From: Acidobacteriota bacterium
GTDB lineage: Bacteria; Acidobacteriota; Terriglobia; Acidiferrales; UBA7541
DNA: 64,000 bases
Direction: 5' to 3'
NCBI GenBank assembly: GCA_003223215.1
Contig: QHYH01000115.1
Coordinates: forward strand, 1 to 64,000
Shown: positions 46,583-56,045 of the stretch, piece by piece
How the letters are laid out: every line of letters begins with the position of its first letter
How positions within the stretch are numbered: the first letter of the stretch is position 1
Notes under the pieces: model-generated
What the model saw: only the letters and a program-made list of their open reading frames with translations
Told to the model about the DNA's origin: nothing
The model's database searches: none
Made by a program: the position numbers and the translations under genes

Positions 46583-48043
46583 ATGAATATTGTTCTGATA
46601 TCGACGTACGAACTGGGACGGCAGCCTTTTGGGTTGGCGTCCCCGGCGGCGTGGCTGCGAAAGGGCGGGCACACGGTGAGCTCGCTCGACTTGTCGCGGC
46701 AGCCGCTCGATGAGGCCGCGGTTCGCGAAGCCGCGCTCGTCGCGGTCTATTTGCCCATGCACACGGCGACCCGGCTCGGGGCGCAGCTCGTTCCGACGCT
46801 GCGCCGGCTGAATCCGCGCGCGCACCTGTGCTGCTACGGTTTGTACGCGCCGACGAACGCGGAATTTCTGCGTACCCTGGGCGTCTGTACGATTCTCGGC
46901 GGCGAGTTTGAAGAGGGGCTGGCGCATCTCGCAGATCGCCTGAGGCGGAATGGAAGCGGAAATGGCTGCGGCGCTTCAAGCGTTCCGCAGTCGGAGCCGT
47001 TGATTTCTTTGGCCCGGCAGAGATTCATTCCGCCCGACCGGCAAGGACTCGCGGCGCTTGCGAGCTACGCGCACGTCGTCCTTCCGTCCGGTGAGCATCG
47101 CCTTGCCGGTTATACCGAAGCGAGCCGCGGATGCAAGCATTTGTGCCGCCATTGCCCGATTGTGTCGGTTTACCAAGGAATGTTCCGGGTAGTGGATCGT
47201 GAAGTTGTGCTCGCGGACGTTCGCCAGCAGGTGGTGGCCGGCGCGCAACACATTACCTTCGGCGATCCGGATTTTTTCAATGGCAGCGGGCATGCCACGG
47301 CCATTGTCGAAGCCCTGCACCAGGAATTTCCCCGCCTCACCTACGACGTAACCATCAAGATCGAGCACTTGTTGAAACACCAGCGGCACCTCGCGACCCT
47401 GCGCGATACGGGTTGCCTCTTCGTGACCAGCGCCGTCGAATCGCTGGATGACGAGGTGTTGCGCCGCCTGGACAAAGGTCACACGCGGGCGGATTTTCTC
47501 GAGGTGACCCGCATCTTTCGTGACTTGGATTTGGTCTTGCACGCGACCTTTGTGCCCTTCACGCCCTGGACGACGCTGGACAGCTACCTCGAATTGCTGC
47601 GCGTCTTGCGAGAAAACGATTTGGTCGAAAACGTTGCGCCGATTCAGCTGGCGATTCGTCTGCTGATTCCTCGAGGTTCGCGATTGTTGGAACTCGATGA
47701 GATCCGACATTTGGCTGGCCCGTTTGATCCTTCCGCGCTCGTATACCCGTGGAGCAATGCGGATGCGCGTGTTGACGCGCTCGGCGCGGAGATGGAACAA
47801 ATCGTCTCAGGCGGCGAAAAGCACAAGCTTCCGCGGCAAGCGATCTTCGAGCGCATCTGGAAGGCAGCGCACGAAGCAGCCGGTGTCGAAACGGAGCTTG
47901 CCGCGCGGCCCGTTCTCGTGTCGCGCCCGGCAATCCCGTACCTCAATGAGCCTTGGTACTGTTGAGCTGAGCCAACGCAGGACCAGTTGGTCCGGCTCGC
48001 CGAAGCCAAACAGTCTTTGCCACAAACGGAGTCGTTCGTTTGA
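46583..48043 (+). CDS. CUAEP-tail radical SAM selenoprotein (TGA 47963-47965 read as selenocysteine)
   Basis: Radical SAM enzyme of 486 residues if TGA codon 461 encodes selenocysteine (460 if it is a stop). N-terminal ~120 residues resemble a B12-binding-like Rossmann domain (MNIVLISTYELGRQPFGLAS). The SAM/4Fe-4S motif is CxxxCxxC (GCKHLCRHC; Cys184, 188, 191), followed by radical SAM barrel elements (ITFGDPDFFNG; TGCLFVTSAVESLDDEVLRRLDKG in part). The end reads Tyr-Cys-TGA-Ala-Glu-Pro, the tail for which the CUAEP/CCAEP-tail radical SAM family is named, as I recall. The extended frame adds 25 residues after the TGA, stops at 48041-48043 and overlaps the ATP-grasp start by 4 bases. Substrate unknown. 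Confidence 0.88.
47963..47998 (+). promoter_or_regulatory. Bacterial SECIS-like element after the selenocysteine TGA
   Basis: TGA at 47963-47965 is followed by a two-part hairpin. The lower stem is GAGCC (47969-47973) with GGCTC (47994-47998). A 6-base bulge separates it from the upper stem GGACC (47980-47984) with GGTCC (47989-47993), capped by loop AGTT. The apical loop begins 19 bases after the TGA and has a G among its first two bases. These are the features I recall for bacterial SECIS elements, which SelB binds. Not tested by folding software. Confidence 0.75.
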
Positions 48044-49377
48044 ACCGAGAGCCTGTGTCCTCGACAGCCAATAACACCGCCAAACGCCTGCTGCTCTTCA
48101 CGGCGAAACTGGGCTACCAGACGCGGAGCTTTGAGGAAGCGGCGCGCAAACTGGGCGTCCAGCTCGTTTACGTCACCGATCGCTGCCACGAACTGGAAGA
48201 TCCCTGGGGCGATCAAGCCATTCCCGCGCACTTCGAGTCTCCCGAGGAAGCTGCGCACGGGGTGATAGAAAAACTGCGCGGCCAGGAAATGTCGGGAGTG
48301 TTGGCGCTCGGAGATCGTCCCGCGGCCGCTGCGGCCTATGCTGCGCGCGCTCTCGGAGTCCCTTATAACCATCCGGCCGCGGTCGAGGCTTGCCGAAGCA
48401 AATTACGGATGCGCGAAGTGTTTCGGGACGCGGGATTGCCTGTGCCGTGGTTTCGCCGTTTTCTCGTCGCCCCACTTCCCGAGCCTTCGCTTGCCGGAAT
48501 TTTCTTCCCCTGCGTGCTGAAGCCGCTTTCGCTTTCGGCCAGCCAGGGGGTGATGCGAGCAAATAGCCAGGACGAATTTCTTGCGGCCGCTTCGCGCCTC
48601 CGACGGCTGCTCGAATCGGCCGAGATTCGCTCGACGCGCGAGCCGTATCTGGATCAGATGATTGTGGAAGGCTATATCCCGGGTAGGGAAGTGGCCGTTG
48701 AGGGACTCCTGAGCGACGGCACTTTGCGAATCCTGGCGATTTTCGACAAGCCCGATCCCCTGGAAGGTCCGTATTTCGAAGAGACGATTTATGTCACGCC
48801 GTCACGGCTTCCTCAGTCCGCGCAAAATCAAATCGAGAAGTGCGCGGGAGAGGCAACCCGTGCGCTGGGCCTGACTCACGGACCCATTCACGCGGAGTTT
48901 AGAATCAATGACGAAGGAATATGGCCCATCGAGGTCGCGGCGCGCCCCATTGGCGGCCTCTGCGCGCGAGCTTTACGGTTTTGCGCGAGCGAAGCGGAGC
49001 CGCCCATGGGGCTCGAGGAATTGCTCCTGCGCCACGCCTGCAGGATGCCCGGCAGCGACGCGCCGCGGGAAAGCGAAGCTTCCGGCGTGATGATGATTCC
49101 TGTTCCGCACGGCGGCATCGTGGAAAGCGTTACGCAAGTGGAATCCGCGCGCGCGACTCACCTTATTACCGACCTGGTCATCACCGCGCGCCTTCATGAT
49201 TACATTGCGGCGTGGCCGGAAGGCTCGAGCTATTTGGGTTTTCTCTTTGCAAGAGGAAACACGCCCGAAGAGGTGGAGCGCTCGATCCGCGAGGCGCACC
49301 AGAAATTGCGCTTTGGCATCACGCCGCGTCTGCCGGTGGAGCACCCCGCGACTCATCGCCTGCCCGTCGGCGGATAA
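48040..49377 (+). CDS. ATP-grasp domain protein, partner of the radical SAM selenoprotein
   Basis: 445 residues, ATP-dependent carboxylate-amine/thiol ligase superfamily. The TTG start at 48040 overlaps the extended selenoprotein stop (TTGA) and has GGAG at 48028-48031, spacing 8. N-terminal pre-ATP-grasp domain: LLFTAKLGYQTRSFEEAARK and GVLALGDRPAAAAAYAARALG in part. ATP-grasp elements: PCVLKPLSLSASQGV (Lys and flexible loop), EGYIPGREVAVEGLLSDG, and metal ligands in HAEFRINDEGIWPIEVAARP. The last ~100 residues (GVMMIPVPHGGIVESV) form a RimK-like or biotin-carboxylase-like C-terminal part. Likely ligates an amine or amino acid to a carboxylate in the same pathway as the radical SAM enzyme. 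Confidence 0.88.
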   Translation: MNREPVSSTANNTAKRLLLFTAKLGYQTRSFEEAARKLGVQLVYVTDRCHELEDPWGDQAIPAHFESPEEAAHGVIEKLRGQEMSGVLALGDRPAAAAAYAARALGVPYNHPAAVEACRSKLRMREVFRDAGLPVPWFRRFLVAPLPEPSLAGIFFPCVLKPLSLSASQGVMRANSQDEFLAAASRLRRLLESAEIRSTREPYLDQMIVEGYIPGREVAVEGLLSDGTLRILAIFDKPDPLEGPYFEETIYVTPSRLPQSAQNQIEKCAGEATRALGLTHGPIHAEFRINDEGIWPIEVAARPIGGLCARALRFCASEAEPPMGLEELLLRHACRMPGSDAPRESEASGVMMIPVPHGGIVESVTQVESARATHLITDLVITARLHDYIAAWPEGSSYLGFLFARGNTPEEVERSIREAHQKLRFGITPRLPVEHPATHRLPVGG

Positions 49378-49710
49378 TTATCCTTTGGCTTTGGGGGGGA
49401 CGTACCCTTCGGGCAATTTCGCGCCTTCCCCGAAAAAGAACTGCTCCATCTGCTCTCCCATGATTTTTTGCGAGTTGGGGTCCAGCGGATTCAGCCGGTA
49501 CTCGTTCATGACCATCTTCGAGTATTCGAGCCACAGCTTCCAAGCATCTTTCGAAACGTTCTCGTAAACGCGTTTCCCCAGTTCGCCCTGCCACGGGATG
49601 CGGTCCAGCCCCGGCAATTCCTTCCCGAACTTCACGCATTTCACCATGCGCGTTCCGGGCTTCACCGGCTCGCTGGGTGCCGGCGTTGGGTCGCAGGATT
49701 CGTTGGCCAT
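49378..49710 (-). CDS. yggX: Fe(2+)-trafficking / oxidative damage protection protein YggX
   Basis: 110 residues. The ~90-residue core matches YggX: MVKCVKFGKELPGLD, PWQGELGKRVYENVSKDAW, MVMNEYRLNPLDPNSQK and EQMEQFFFGEG. The ~20 N-terminal residues are an extension. YggX protects iron-sulfur enzymes from oxidative damage or traffics ferrous iron. It converges on the ATP-grasp gene with no base between stop codons (TAA directly followed by the complementary TTA). Its location beside an Fe-S radical SAM gene and near aconitase is suggestive but may be chance. Confidence 0.93.
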   Translation of the reverse strand: MANESCDPTPAPSEPVKPGTRMVKCVKFGKELPGLDRIPWQGELGKRVYENVSKDAWKLWLEYSKMVMNEYRLNPLDPNSQKIMGEQMEQFFFGEGAKLPEGYVPPKAKG

Positions 49711-49863
49711 GCGGTTCTCCTGTCTGTTTCGGTCTTTTTTACCTTACTGCAAGTTAGGGTAAAATCCTAGCCGTACGGACAAAATCTCGGTCCCATCTGC
49801 GCAAACTTTTTTTGAGACTGTGCCTCACTTCGCTGCATCTAGAAAGAACCGGAGGTAATCGGC

Positions 49864-50475
49864 TTGCCCAAAATAACCACCCTGTTTTGGGACATCGGCG
49901 GCGTCATCCTGACCAACGGCTGGGACCGCGGATCGCGGAAAGAGGCTGCCGCCACGTTTCACTTGGACTGGGAAGAATTCCAGGACCGGCACGACCTCTC
50001 TTTTCCGGCCTTCGATTGCGGCCAAATCACCCTCAATGAATATCTCGACCGCACGCTCTTCTATCGCCCCCGCCCGTTCTCGCGCGAAGAATTCACCGCC
50101 TTCATGTTTGCGCAATCCAAGGAATATCCGGATACGCGAGCGGTTCTGGACAAGGTGACGAAGACGCAAAAATACTTTGTCGGCGCCATCAACAATGAGC
50201 CACTGGAGCTCAATCAGTACCGCATCGAGGCTTTCGATCTTCGAAGAAACTTCCTGGTTTTTTTCAGCTCTTGCTATGTGCATTCGCGCAAGCCCGAAGA
50301 AACCATTTTTCGCGTGGCGCTGGAAGTCACGCAGCGCCCGCCCGAGCAATGCCTTTTCATTGACGACCGCCCCTTGAATCTGGAAAGGCCTGGAAAACTC
50401 GGCATGAACACGATCCTTCACCAGGGCGCGGAACAATTGCGGTTGCAACTTGGAAAATATGGGGTTGAGGTATAG
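49864..50475 (+). CDS. HAD-superfamily phosphatase
   Basis: 203 residues; TTG 49864 with GGAGG at 49851-49855, spacing 8. Motif I is FWDIGGVILTNGW with nucleophile Asp10; the usual second Asp is Gly, as in YihX-like HAD-IA members. Cap helix region follows (DLSFPAFDCGQITLNEYLDRTLFY), then motif II around FFSSCYVHSRKPE and motif IV in CLFIDDRPLNLE. YihX-type enzymes dephosphorylate glucose-1-phosphate; as the gene stands 55 bases before glucose-6-phosphate dehydrogenase, a sugar-phosphate substrate is plausible. Confidence 0.87.
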   Translation: MPKITTLFWDIGGVILTNGWDRGSRKEAAATFHLDWEEFQDRHDLSFPAFDCGQITLNEYLDRTLFYRPRPFSREEFTAFMFAQSKEYPDTRAVLDKVTKTQKYFVGAINNEPLELNQYRIEAFDLRRNFLVFFSSCYVHSRKPEETIFRVALEVTQRPPEQCLFIDDRPLNLERPGKLGMNTILHQGAEQLRLQLGKYGVEV

Positions 50476-50529
50476 TTTGGAGCGTCGCGCAATCTGACCG
50501 AACGGGACACAACCACGAAGGAGACAGGG

Positions 50530-52053
50530 ATGGCCGGGGAGACAAATCGTTCCGGGTCGGTGTACGGCGGGGTAGCCGAACCCTGCGCGGTGATTCTGTT
50601 TGGCGCCTCGGGCGACCTCGCCAAGCGCAAGGTCATTCCCGCGATGTACGATCTGGCCACCCACAATGCTCTTGGCCCGCGCTACGCCATCGTCGGGTTC
50701 GCCCGCACGGCTATGAAGGAGGATTTGTTCCGCGCCGGTTTGGGCGAAGCCGCCAAAACGATTTCCGACGTGGGACCGATTGACCCCAAGCAGTGGGATG
50801 CCTTTGCTTCGAACCTCTATTACTGCTCGGGCGATTACGGCAATTCGGAAGCCTTTACCCAATTGGCCAAGCGGTTGACCGAGTTGGAGGCCGCCAAGAG
50901 TCTCGGCGGCAACCGCTTGTTTTACCTTTCGACGCCGCCGGAGGTTTATCCGGCCATCGTGGAACAACTGGGCCGCGCCGGGCTGGCGCATCCCCCTTCG
51001 CCCAATTCCTGGGTGCGCATCATCATTGAGAAACCGTTTGGACGCGACTTGGCTTCCGCCAAGGCGCTCAATGAGATTGTCCTCAACGTGTTTGATGAGA
51101 GGCAGGTTTATCGTATCGACCATTATTTGGGAAAAGACACGGTCCAAAACCTGCTCGTGCTGCGCTTTGGCAACGGCATTTTTGAGCCGCTCTGGAACCG
51201 CAATTACGTGGACCATGTGCAAATCACCGCGTCGGAAACGCTGGGCGTTGAGCGCCGCGGCGGTTTTTATGAAACTGCCGGGGCGCTGCGCGACATGATT
51301 CAGAGTCACGTTCTGCAACTGACTTCTCTCGTGGCCGTCGAACCTCCCGCTGCCTTCGATGCCACTGCGGTGCGAAATGAAAAATTGAAGGTGCTGCAGT
51401 CGATCCGCCCGTTCAACCTGGAAATGGTGGCGCGGTCGGTCGTTCGCGGCCAATATGCTCCCGGGAAACTCGGCGACAAGCCCGTCCCAGGCTATCGGGA
51501 GGAACCCGGAGTGAATCCGGCTTCGAAGACGGAAACCTTCGTCGCGGGAAAACTGCTCATCGACAATTGGCGCTGGGCCGGGGTGCCGTTTTACATTCGC
51601 ACGGGCAAGCGTCTTGCAAAACGCAGCACGGAAATCATGATCCAGTTTCACTGCGCTCCGCACATCGTATTTCGCGAGCGCGAGGTGCAGCCCAATCGCT
51701 TGGTCCTGAATATCCAGCCAGACGAAGGGATTTCGATCAGCTTTGGCGCGAAGCGCCCGGGCACGGAAATGAGCATCGGAAATGTCACCATGGATTTCAG
51801 CTACCGCGAGGGCTTTGGCGACACCACGCGCAGCGCCTACGCCACGCTGCTAAGCGACTGCGTTCGCGGCGACGCTACGCTTTTCGATCGCGGCGACAGC
51901 GTCGAGGCCGCGTGGTCACTGGTGGATCCCATCCTCGACGTCTGGAGTGCGGCCCGGACCGCGACCGTGCCTCAGTATGCGGCAGGCAGTTGGGGCCCGC
52001 GCGACGGCGAGCTTCTGCTCGAACGCGATGGCCGCCGGTGGTATAACCCGTAG
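50530..52053 (+). CDS. zwf: Glucose-6-phosphate 1-dehydrogenase
   Basis: 507 residues, ATG 50530 after an AAGGAG-like site. Oxidises glucose-6-phosphate to 6-phosphogluconolactone with NADP. Coenzyme motif FGASGDLAKRK (24-34), EKPFGRDL (168-175) and substrate/catalytic RIDHYLGKDTVQN (195-207) are intact. C-terminal beta domain with GFGDTTRSAYATLLSDCV. Neighbours glucokinase and the HAD protein fit a shared sugar-phosphate operon. No 6-phosphogluconolactonase or gnd is in the window. Confidence 0.97.
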   Translation: MAGETNRSGSVYGGVAEPCAVILFGASGDLAKRKVIPAMYDLATHNALGPRYAIVGFARTAMKEDLFRAGLGEAAKTISDVGPIDPKQWDAFASNLYYCSGDYGNSEAFTQLAKRLTELEAAKSLGGNRLFYLSTPPEVYPAIVEQLGRAGLAHPPSPNSWVRIIIEKPFGRDLASAKALNEIVLNVFDERQVYRIDHYLGKDTVQNLLVLRFGNGIFEPLWNRNYVDHVQITASETLGVERRGGFYETAGALRDMIQSHVLQLTSLVAVEPPAAFDATAVRNEKLKVLQSIRPFNLEMVARSVVRGQYAPGKLGDKPVPGYREEPGVNPASKTETFVAGKLLIDNWRWAGVPFYIRTGKRLAKRSTEIMIQFHCAPHIVFREREVQPNRLVLNIQPDEGISISFGAKRPGTEMSIGNVTMDFSYREGFGDTTRSAYATLLSDCVRGDATLFDRGDSVEAAWSLVDPILDVWSAARTATVPQYAAGSWGPRDGELLLERDGRRWYNP

Positions 52054-52118
52054 TGCTATAGCCGTGAGTTGCAAAATTCGTTGAACCGATTTAAAAGAGG
52101 GGATTACAAGGGGGATCG

Positions 52119-53102
52119 GTGATCCTTGCGGGAGATGTGGGCGGCACCAAATGTAACTTGGCGCTATTTTCCGAAAAGGATGGAAACCTGACGCCGGTTT
52201 TTCGCCACCGCTTTGCCAGCAAGGAATTTGCGCAGTTCGATTTGATCGTCAAGCAATTTTCCAGCCAGGCTGCGGATCATCTCGGCAGCGAGCGAATTAA
52301 CGCTGCCGGATTTGGCATCGCCGGTCCGGTCATCAACGGCCGCGTGCGCGCCACGAACCTCCCCTGGATCGTGGAAACCGAAACGCTCATCAAGGAGCTG
52401 AACGTTCCGCACGTTGTGCTCCTCAATGACCTCGGCGCGTGGGGGCATAGCCTCGAGCATCTTGCCCCGGAAGATTTCTGCGTTTTGAATCCTGGCAAGC
52501 CCGAGACCGGCGGCACACGCGCGTTGCTTGCCGCGGGCACGGGTTTGGGAGAGTCCATTCTCTTTTGGGATACCGGCCGGTACCGCGTGGTGCCTTCCGA
52601 AGGAGGGCACTCCGATTTTGCTCCCCACACGGAGCAGCAGATTGAATTGCTCCGCTTCATGCGCCGCCGTTATCCCCAGGTGAGTTGGGAGCTGATCCTC
52701 TCAGGCAGAGGTTTCCGCACCATTCACGAGTTTCTGGCTCCTAAAGTGCTGCACGCTTCGTTTGAGGACCCCGACGCGGATCCCGCTCCGGAAATTACCC
52801 GGCGCGGTTTGGACAAATCCTGCCGCGTGTGTTCGGACACCGTCGATTTGTGGACCGCCATCTATGGCGCCGAGGCCGGAAATCTCGCGCTGAAAGTCTT
52901 GGCGCTGGGCGGCGTCTATGTTGCCGGCGGCATCGCCGTCAAAATCCTTGAGAAAATGAAAGATGGCACGTTTTTCCACGCCTTCAAAGACAAATGGAAA
53001 TTCGAGGGGCTCCTCAGCAACATCCCCGTCTCGATCATCTTGAATGAGTCCGCCCCGCTGCTGGGCGCCGCCTACGAAGCCCTGGCTGCCGTCGACAGAT
53101 AG
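52119..53102 (+). CDS. glk: Glucokinase
   Basis: 327 residues, GTG start at 52119 preceded by an AAGGGGG-type site. Phosphorylates glucose, feeding the adjacent dehydrogenase. ROK/Glk family: phosphate loop AGDVGGTKCNLALF at the N-terminus, FGIAGPVINGRV, LLNDLGAWGHSL (catalytic Asp) and AAGTGLGESILFW, EGGHSDFAPHTEQQIELL in part. It is the bacterial Glk-type (PF02685-like) glucokinase. About 65 bases downstream of zwf; likely co-transcribed. Confidence 0.95.
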   Translation: MILAGDVGGTKCNLALFSEKDGNLTPVFRHRFASKEFAQFDLIVKQFSSQAADHLGSERINAAGFGIAGPVINGRVRATNLPWIVETETLIKELNVPHVVLLNDLGAWGHSLEHLAPEDFCVLNPGKPETGGTRALLAAGTGLGESILFWDTGRYRVVPSEGGHSDFAPHTEQQIELLRFMRRRYPQVSWELILSGRGFRTIHEFLAPKVLHASFEDPDADPAPEITRRGLDKSCRVCSDTVDLWTAIYGAEAGNLALKVLALGGVYVAGGIAVKILEKMKDGTFFHAFKDKWKFEGLLSNIPVSIILNESAPLLGAAYEALAAVDR

Positions 53103-53250
53103 TCGGAAGCTCGCTCGCGCTGGTTCTCCGTGATCGGCGAGGTGTCATCCTTCCCCACCATTCTTTGGTAAGCTAAGAGGGACGCAATTCCTCTAGAAAG
53201 GCCTTGCCGGAAGTCTCCGCGATTTTGAGAGACAGGCCAAGGAGCAAACC

Positions 53251-54744
53251 ATGAGCAGTGCGGTAACCACCCAAGTCCCCGAGCTTGAGAATTATGTGAA
53301 CGGCGCGTGGCGGCGAGCCACGGCTTCGGATTACGCTGAGGTCATGAATCCCGCAACGGGCGAGCTGCTGGCGCGTACACCTCTTGCCAGCTCGGCCGAT
53401 GTTGATGCCGCCGTTCAGGCTGCGGCCGCTGCTTTTCCCGCATGGCGCCGCACACCGCCGGGCGAGCGCATTCAATACCTCTTCAAGCTAAAAAACCTTC
53501 TCGAAGAAAATATCGACGAACTCTCGCGCATTATCACGACCGAAAATGGAAAGACCTTCGTTGAAGCCAAAGCGGAGATGCGCCGCGGCATCGAGAACGT
53601 CGAAGTGGCTTGCGGCATCCCCATGATGATGCAGGGCCATGTACTGGAAGACGTAACGCCGGGCGTGGACGAAATCCAGATCCGCCAGCCGCTGGGTGTG
53701 GTCGCGGCCATCACGCCCTTCAATTTCCCGGCGATGATCGTTTATTGGTTTCTGCCGTACGCGATCGCTTGCGGCAACACGTTCATCCTCAAGCCTTCCG
53801 AGCGCGTCCCGCTTTCGATGCGGCGCGCGTTCGAATTGCTCGAGAAAACCGGCCTGCCCAAGGGCGTGGTGAATCTGGTTAATGGCGGGGGCGAGGTGGT
53901 CAACGCGCTTTGCGATCATCCGCAGGTACGCGCCATCAGTTTCGTCGGCTCGACGCCGGTGGCCAGGCATGTGTACGGGCGCGCCGCGGCCAGCGGCAAG
54001 CGCATGCAGTGCCAGGGCGGCGCAAAGAATCACGTCATCGTCCTGCCCGATGCCGACATGGAGCTGGCGACGCAAATCATCAGCGACAGCGCTTTCGGCT
54101 GCGCGGGCCAGCGCTGTCTCGCCGTTTCCGTAGCGGTCACGATCGGCGAAGCGCAAAAGACGTTTCGCGATTCCATCGCCGAAGCCGCTTCGAAAATTAA
54201 GGTCGGGAACGGTCTCGACGCCGGCGTGCAGATGGGGCCGGTCATCAGCAAAGAAAGTAAGAGACGCGTCGAAAGTCTCATCAACGCCGGTGTCGGGGAA
54301 GGTGCCAAGCCCATTCTGGATGGACGCGGCACGAGAATTCTCAAATATGAGGCAGGAAATTTCCTGACCCCCACGATTCTTGATGGTCTCCCTTCCACCA
54401 GCCAGCTTGCGCACACGGAAATTTTTGGCCCGGTGCTCAGCTTGATTCATGCCAATTCCGCGGACGAAGCCATGGAATTCCTCCGTCGCAGCCCGTACGG
54501 AAATCAAGCTTCGCTCTTTACCACTAGCGGGTCTGCTGCGCGCAAATTTCGTTACGAGGCGCCCGCAGGTAACATCGGCATTAACATCGGTGTTGCCGCG
54601 CCGATGGCGTATTTCCCGTTCAGCGGCTGGAAGGAAAGTTTCTTCGGTATTCTTCACGGTCAGGGACGTGATGCCGTGGAATTCTTCACCGAGTCGAAAA
54701 TCGTGATCGAACGCTGGTCGCGCCAGGAAACTCGCAAATTCTGA
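53251..54744 (+). CDS. mmsA: Methylmalonate-semialdehyde dehydrogenase (CoA-acylating)
   Basis: 497 residues, normal for MMSDH. Oxidises methylmalonate or malonate semialdehyde to propionyl- or acetyl-CoA in valine, thymine or inositol breakdown. Catalytic Cys289 lies in [14 protein letters not shown], and the usual glutamate base site reads [15 protein letters not shown], the Asn variant typical of acylating MMSDH. N-terminal segment [11 protein letters not shown] and [20 protein letters not shown] in part are family-typical. Ribosome-binding AAGGAG precedes ATG 53251. Confidence 0.93.
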   Translation: MSSAVTTQVPELENYVNGAWRRATASDYAEVMNPATGELLARTPLASSADVDAAVQAAAAAFPAWRRTPPGERIQYLFKLKNLLEENIDELSRIITTENGKTFVEAKAEMRRGIENVEVACGIPMMMQGHVLEDVTPGVDEIQIRQPLGVVAAITPFNFPAMIVYWFLPYAIACGNTFILKPSERVPLSMRRAFELLEKTGLPKGVVNLVNGGGEVVNALCDHPQVRAISFVGSTPVARHVYGRAAASGKRMQCQGGAKNHVIVLPDADMELATQIISDSAFGCAGQRCLAVSVAVTIGEAQKTFRDSIAEAASKIKVGNGLDAGVQMGPVISKESKRRVESLINAGVGEGAKPILDGRGTRILKYEAGNFLTPTILDGLPSTSQLAHTEIFGPVLSLIHANSADEAMEFLRRSPYGNQASLFTTSGSAARKFRYEAPAGNIGINIGVAAPMAYFPFSGWKESFFGILHGQGRDAVEFFTESKIVIERWSRQETRKF

Positions 54745-54893
54745 GAGCGAGCTTGGCTTGTCCTCCGTTGTCGATGGACTCCGTTAGGTGGTCAGCGCGA
54801 GCGGAGCGAGGAATTTGCTTTGATGCTGTGCCGTGAATCGCATCCTTTGAACGGTTTGACCTTGCACCATGCAACTCGTGGAATCTCACGACG

Positions 54894-56027
54894 ATGACGA
54901 CAAAACCTCTCCACCTTGACATGCACAAGCAGATTGAATGCGCCGAGACGCTTGCATCGCGGTTCTATACCGACCCCGCGATTCTGGACATTGAGAAATC
55001 GCGCATTTTCCAGCGCACCTGGCAACTCGTTGGCACGCTCGATCATCCCTGCGGCGAAATGAATGGTAGCCATCGCACCATTTCCGACCCGGAAAGCTTT
55101 TTCACCACGGAGGTCGTCGGCGAACCGGTCATCGTCGTGCGTGACAAGCAGGGCCAGTTACGCGCTTTCAGCAACGTTTGCCGCCATCGCGCCGGACCGA
55201 TTGCGCTCGGCAGCGGTTGCAAGAACGTCCTGCGCTGCCAGTATCACGGCTGGACCTATACCCTCGATGGCCGCCTGATTGGCACTCCGGACGTCGATGG
55301 CGTCGAGTTCTTCGACCGCAGCTCCATGGGCATGGTCCCGCTGCGTTGCGAAACCTGGGGCCAGTTCATTTTTGTGAACTTCGATCTCCAGGCCGAGCCG
55401 CTTGCCGCGTACCTGGGAGAAATTCCCGAGCAGGCGCGTGGCTTCCAATTCGCGGGCCTGGAGTTCGGCGAGCGCCGCGACTATGTGATTGACTGTAACT
55501 GGAAGGTGTACGTCGACAACTATCTCGAGGGCTACCACATTCCCATCGCCCATCCCGGCTTGATGAAAGAAATTGATTACGCGCAGTACCGCACGGACAC
55601 GTTCCGCTATTCTTCGCAGCAGTTCGCGCCGATTCGCGCGATGAAACCGGACGACGCTCGAGAACGCCTCTACGCACCCGGCTCCGGCCTCAAGGAGGCG
55701 CTGTACTTCTGGATTTTCCCGAATCTGATGCTCAACATTTATCCGGATAACATTTCCACCAATGTGATCGTGCCGCTCTCGCACGAAAAAACGCTCACCA
55801 TCTTTGAATGGTTTTTTCACGATGTGGCTTCACAGAAAAGCCGCGAGCGTATCGAGCGCGCCGTGTCCTTCAGCGACGAAGTGCAACGGGAAGACATTCT
55901 GCTTTGCACAAACGTGCAGAAAGGCCTGGGTTCTTCGACCTACGAGCGCGGGCGGTACGCGGTGAAACGGGAAAACGGTGTGCACCACTTCCACCTGCTG
56001 CTCGACGAGTTCCTCGCTCGGCCTTAG
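54894..56027 (+). CDS. Rieske-type ring-hydroxylating oxygenase alpha subunit
   Basis: 377 residues. The Rieske [2Fe-2S] ligands are CxH (Cys96, His98 in NVCRHRAGP) and CxxH (Cys115, His118 in RCQYHGW). The mononuclear iron ligands are His215 and His220 in LEGYHIPIAHPG, with a later Asp in EVQREDILLC. No ferredoxin reductase gene is adjacent. Family relatives include choline/carnitine monooxygenase-like and aromatic dioxygenases; the substrate is not clear. It follows mmsA by about 150 bases and precedes gluconokinase. Confidence 0.92.
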   Translation: MTTKPLHLDMHKQIECAETLASRFYTDPAILDIEKSRIFQRTWQLVGTLDHPCGEMNGSHRTISDPESFFTTEVVGEPVIVVRDKQGQLRAFSNVCRHRAGPIALGSGCKNVLRCQYHGWTYTLDGRLIGTPDVDGVEFFDRSSMGMVPLRCETWGQFIFVNFDLQAEPLAAYLGEIPEQARGFQFAGLEFGERRDYVIDCNWKVYVDNYLEGYHIPIAHPGLMKEIDYAQYRTDTFRYSSQQFAPIRAMKPDDARERLYAPGSGLKEALYFWIFPNLMLNIYPDNISTNVIVPLSHEKTLTIFEWFFHDVASQKSRERIERAVSFSDEVQREDILLCTNVQKGLGSSTYERGRYAVKRENGVHHFHLLLDEFLARP

Positions 56028-56045
56028 CCAGCCGCGGATGCTGTC

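Noticed and set aside
53488-54657. 389-codon minus-strand frame opposite mmsA
   Set aside because: Antisense to intact aldehyde dehydrogenase with catalytic Cys; no independent support.
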